Assembly: GCA_002898535.1 (NCBI GenBank)
Contig: BEHN01000023.1
Coordinates: 1-41,057, forward strand
Reading direction: 5' to 3'
Length of the DNA stretch: 41,057 nucleotides
Origin: a bacterium HR11
GTDB lineage: Bacteria; Acidobacteriota; HRBIN11
Shown here: positions 38,462 to 41,057 of the stretch, in pieces
Layout of the letters: the number at the start of each line of letters is the position of its first letter
Numbering within the stretch: position 1 is the first letter of the stretch
Notes under the pieces: generated by a model
Database searches by the model: none
What the model saw: the letters and a program-made list of their open reading frames with translations, nothing else
Told to the model about the DNA's origin: nothing
Program-made: the position numbers and the translations under genes

Positions 38462-40693
38462 TCAACGGGCGTAGACGACAGTATCCAAGCGTAGGCGGTC
38501 CTCCAAGGCCCGAAGCCACCGGCGGCGCCAGGGTCGGACGGCGAGCCGGAGGAGGGTCGTGCGGCCGACCCGCAGGCGAAGCCGCCCGTCGTCCGTCACC
38601 CGCCCCAGGTAGCGGGCTTCGATGCCGGCCCGGTCCATCGCCGCTTCGAAAGCCCGGCGGTGCGCTTCCGGCAGGGCGACGACGGCCGCCGAGGCGACCT
38701 CACTGCACAGGAAGGCGTCCAGGCGGCCGTCCGGCGGGTCCAGGACGAGGTCCCATCCGAGGTCGCCCTCGCCCAAAAGGCTGGCCTCGACGAGGGCCCA
38801 CAGGAGACCGCCGTCGCTGACGTCGTGGACGGTATGGAGCCACTCCCGGCGGATGGCTTGCCGGAGGGCCTCCTGGAAGCGGACTTCGTACTCGATGTCG
38901 AAGGGCAGGGGGCCCAGATTCAGGACCCCGTGCTGACGGGCCCAGGTCGAGCCCGTCAGGACCGGGACGATGCGGCCGACCCGGTAGACGGCATCCCCGA
39001 CGTGGGTCCAGTGAGCGACCGGGACGGGGAAGGCGTCCATGTCCTCGATGAGACCGACCATCCCGACGACGGGCGTCGGATAGACGGGCCGGCCCTCCGT
39101 TTCGTTGTAAAAGCTGACGTTCCCGCTGACGACCGGCACGCCCAGGGCTAAGCAGGCTTCCCGCATGCCCTCGATGACCTGCCGGAACTGCCACATCACG
39201 GGCGGATTTTCGGGGCTCCCGAAGTTCAGGCAGTCCGTCAGGGCCATCGGGCGGGCGCCGACGGCCGTGACGTTACGGGCCGCCTCGGCGACGGCCATCA
39301 GACCCCCGACGAAGGGGTCGACGTAGCACAGACGGCCGTTGCCGTCGACGCTCATCGCCAGGGCGACGGGCGTGCCCTTGACCCGCAGGACGGCCGCATC
39401 GTGGCCCGGTCGGCGGACTGTATTGATCTGGACCGTATGGTCGTACTGACGATAGATCCATCGGCGGGATGCAAAGTCTTCCGAGGCGATCCACGTCCGG
39501 ACGACGTCGTTTAGGTCCGACGGCTCCTCCCAGGGGACGGTCTCCGTCCGGGGCGGCGTGTACGGTCTCTGGGGCCGGTCATAGACGGGATGGCCGCTGA
39601 CGAGGGCCGCCACGGGGACGTCGGCGACCCATTCGTCGTGCCATCGGAGGCGAAGCCGCCCGTCGTCGGTCAGGTGGCCGACGACGGCGAAGGCCACGCC
39701 CCACCGTCGCAGGATGGCCTCGGCCGCGGCCTCGGCGCCCTCCTTCAGGATGAGGAGCATCCGTTCTTGACTTTCCGACAGCATGATCTCGTAAGGCGTC
39801 AGGCCGGGCTCCCGGAGGGGGACCCGGTCGAGGAAGAGGACGACGCCGCAACCCCCACGGGCGGCCATCTCGGCCGAGGACGACGTCAGGCCCGCCGCGC
39901 CCATGTCCTGGACGGCCTCGACGAGGCCGGCCTGCATGAGCTCCAAGCAGGCTTCCATGAGGATTTTCTCCATAAAGGGGTCGCCGATTTGCACGGACGG
40001 ACGCTTCGCCTCGGCCGTCTCGTCGAAGGCCCGGGACGCCAGGATGTTGGCCCCGTGGATACCGTCCCGTCCCGTCTCGGCGCCGACGTAGAGAATCGAT
40101 CGGCCCGGGTGCCGGGCCCGGGCGAAGTGCAAACGGTCTCGGGGGGCGATCCCCAGGCAGAACACATTGACCAAGGGATTCGTCGAGTAGCACGGTTCGA
40201 AGTAAACGTCCCCGCCGACGGTCGGCACGCCCACACAGTTGCCGTAATGGGCGATGCCGGCCACGACGCCGTGCATGATGAGGCGATTTCGGACGACGTC
40301 CAGGGGCCCAAACCGCAGGGCGTCCATCAGGGCGATGGGACGGGCCCCCATGGCGAAGACGTCCCGCAGGATGCCCCCGACGCCCGTGGCGGCGCCCTGG
40401 AAGGGCTCGACGAAGGACGGGTGGTTGTGGCTCTCGATCTTGAAGACGGCCGTGAGGCCGTGGCCGATATCGATGACGCCGGCATTCTCGCCGGGCCCCT
40501 GGACGACCCACGGGGCCTCCGTCGGGAAACGGCGCAGGTGGACCTTAGAGCTCTTGTAGCTACAGTGCTCGCTCCACAGGGCCGAGAACATCCCCAGCTC
40601 GACGAGGTTCGGGGCCCGGCCTAGGAGCTGGACGATGCGGTCGTATTCTTCCAGGGTCAGGTTGTGAGCCAGGATGACGTCGGTCGTGATCAT
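38462..40693 (-). CDS. purL: Phosphoribosylformylglycinamidine synthase subunit PurL
   Basis: A 743-residue enzyme of de novo purine synthesis (FGAR to FGAM with ATP and ammonia from PurQ, PurS as third subunit). It has the short PurL size of the three-subunit type. Motifs: [144 protein letters not shown]. The start at 40693 (MITTDVIL) is preferred; ATG 40705 and 40714 are possible, none with a strong ribosome binding site. purQ and purS are not adjacent. Confidence 0.95.
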   Translation of the reverse strand: MITTDVILAHNLTLEEYDRIVQLLGRAPNLVELGMFSALWSEHCSYKSSKVHLRRFPTEAPWVVQGPGENAGVIDIGHGLTAVFKIESHNHPSFVEPFQGAATGVGGILRDVFAMGARPIALMDALRFGPLDVVRNRLIMHGVVAGIAHYGNCVGVPTVGGDVYFEPCYSTNPLVNVFCLGIAPRDRLHFARARHPGRSILYVGAETGRDGIHGANILASRAFDETAEAKRPSVQIGDPFMEKILMEACLELMQAGLVEAVQDMGAAGLTSSSAEMAARGGCGVVLFLDRVPLREPGLTPYEIMLSESQERMLLILKEGAEAAAEAILRRWGVAFAVVGHLTDDGRLRLRWHDEWVADVPVAALVSGHPVYDRPQRPYTPPRTETVPWEEPSDLNDVVRTWIASEDFASRRWIYRQYDHTVQINTVRRPGHDAAVLRVKGTPVALAMSVDGNGRLCYVDPFVGGLMAVAEAARNVTAVGARPMALTDCLNFGSPENPPVMWQFRQVIEGMREACLALGVPVVSGNVSFYNETEGRPVYPTPVVGMVGLIEDMDAFPVPVAHWTHVGDAVYRVGRIVPVLTGSTWARQHGVLNLGPLPFDIEYEVRFQEALRQAIRREWLHTVHDVSDGGLLWALVEASLLGEGDLGWDLVLDPPDGRLDAFLCSEVASAAVVALPEAHRRAFEAAMDRAGIEARYLGRVTDDGRLRLRVGRTTLLRLAVRPWRRRWLRALEDRLRLDTVVYAR

Positions 40694-40714
40694 GGGAAAA
40701 ACCATTGAGGCCAT

Positions 40715-41001
40715 TGGTCAATTCGGCAGTCCGGCAATTCGGGAATTCGGCCGTTCGGCAGGTCGGCCGATAGACCGATGGGGGATTCGCTATTGGGTGT
40801 TGGGACCGAAGGCCCACCCCCGACCCCTTATCCGAGCCCCGCTTGATAGAGCAGGGTCCTTTCATCCCAGCCCCGCTCGCCAGAGCGGGGTCGCGGGATA
40901 ATAGACCCCCGACCCCGGACTACAGACCATTCGCCATTCGCCACTCGCTACTCGCCACTCGCCACTCGCTACTCGCCACTCGCCATTCGCCATTCGCCAT
41001 A
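40715..41001. repeat. Repeat region with ten ATTCGCC-type heptamers
   Basis: TTCGGCAGTCCGGCAATTCGGG units lie just upstream of purL. Two REP-like hairpins follow (about 40834-40858 and 40869-40894), then exactly ten heptamers of the type CATTCGC, CACTCGC or TACTCGC from 40928 to 40997, ending against the stop codon of the next minus-strand gene. Confidence 0.85.
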
Positions 41002-41057
41002 TTACTGGAACACGATGGACACGCCCTTCAGCTTGGAGGGCGGGGGATTCAACCGAA
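41002..41057 (-). CDS. 3' end of an unidentified gene (partial)
   Basis: The minus-strand frame ending in TAA at 41002-41004 reads RLNPPPSKLKGVSIVFQ up to the window edge. The short peptide looks like a protein terminus with alternating hydrophobic residues, as in secreted or TonB-associated domains, but 17 residues are too few to identify a family. The heptamer array lies directly after the stop, as at other genes here. Confidence 0.45.
   Translation of the reverse strand, partial: RLNPPPSKLKGVSIVFQ

Noticed and set aside
1-41057. tRNA or rRNA genes
   Set aside because: I looked for T-loop motifs (GGTTCGAATCC type) with acceptor-stem pairing and for conserved rRNA cores and saw none; a tRNAscan run would settle this.

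Overview
This is a GC-rich (roughly two-thirds G+C) bacterial chromosome segment with densely packed housekeeping genes. A FadL/OmpP1-type outer-membrane porin and a heptosyltransferase-like GT9 enzyme point to a diderm (Gram-negative-type) cell wall. A long-form TrmB with a C-terminal extension of the kind known from thermophiles such as Aquifex, together with the overall protein style, fits an uncultured, possibly thermophilic lineage (Acidobacteriota-like or a candidate phylum). That placement is inference only; no rRNA gene is present. I saw no phage, integrase, transposase, tRNA or CRISPR array.

Layout. 1-2904: a cell-wall locus with a 5'-truncated GH108 muramidase, a two-domain LprI-type (lysozyme-inhibitor family) protein and a DUF3298/RsiV-like exported protein. 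3046-9063: threonine synthase, a LuxC-type acyl-CoA reductase, an exported HEAT-repeat protein, a GT9 glycosyltransferase and a small PA2779-like membrane protein. 10094-16545: trmB, a flippase-like/LPG-synthase-type membrane protein overlapping nrdR, a broken four-helix-bundle gene, a CMD-family protein, an unknown winged-helix/membrane protein and prfA. 16573-21155 (minus strand): CYTH enzyme, UXS-like SDR and a large membrane-anchored alkaline-phosphatase-superfamily protein. 21527-23562: the intact GH108 muramidase with a second LprI-type gene. 23790-25580: DUF2085, a small membrane protein and DUF4412. 25788-28845: infC-rpmI-rplT-pheS. 28847-30923 (minus): a translationally coupled geranylgeranyl-reductase-like flavoenzyme and two CheW-like proteins. 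31248-35019 (minus): a GNAT enzyme, then a SGNH hydrolase with a FadL porin. 35645-40693: Sua5/TsaC, a GT87-like membrane protein and purL. A partial minus-strand gene runs off the right edge.

The most striking content is between the genes. Almost every gap of more than about 80 bp is filled with interspersed, degenerate 7-8 bp tandem arrays (GGCAGATG/CATCTGCC, GATACGG/GATGCGA, ATTCGCC, ATAGACC and ATTCGGGA families), long inverted arms ending in ACAGAGCCGTTCGG...CCGAACGGCTCTGT, short hairpins with a repeated loop but changing stems, and a REP-like CCCCGCTCG/CGAGCGGGG palindrome. These modules are oriented relative to transcription. On the coding strand the GGCAGAT and ACAGAGCCGTTCGG forms usually follow a stop codon, and the complementary ATCTGCC, CATCCTG and CCGAACGGCTCTGT forms usually precede the next start, so whole gaps can fold as long hairpins. 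The modules invade an operon that is normally compact (infC-rpmI-rplT), replace the 5' part of a muramidase gene, supply a signal peptide, a C-terminal tail and probably stop codons, and sit in frame inside a flavoenzyme gene. This looks like an undescribed family of intergenic folding elements, with partial parallels to Rickettsia palindromic elements, enterobacterial REP/BIME and cyanobacterial heptamer STRRs.

The second notable theme is the duplicated GH108 muramidase + LprI module. Both copies share a conserved leader in front of the muramidase start. It resembles a muramidase/inhibitor pair, with one copy reduced to an orphan inhibitor plus a DUF3298 protein, another family known to bind lysozyme.
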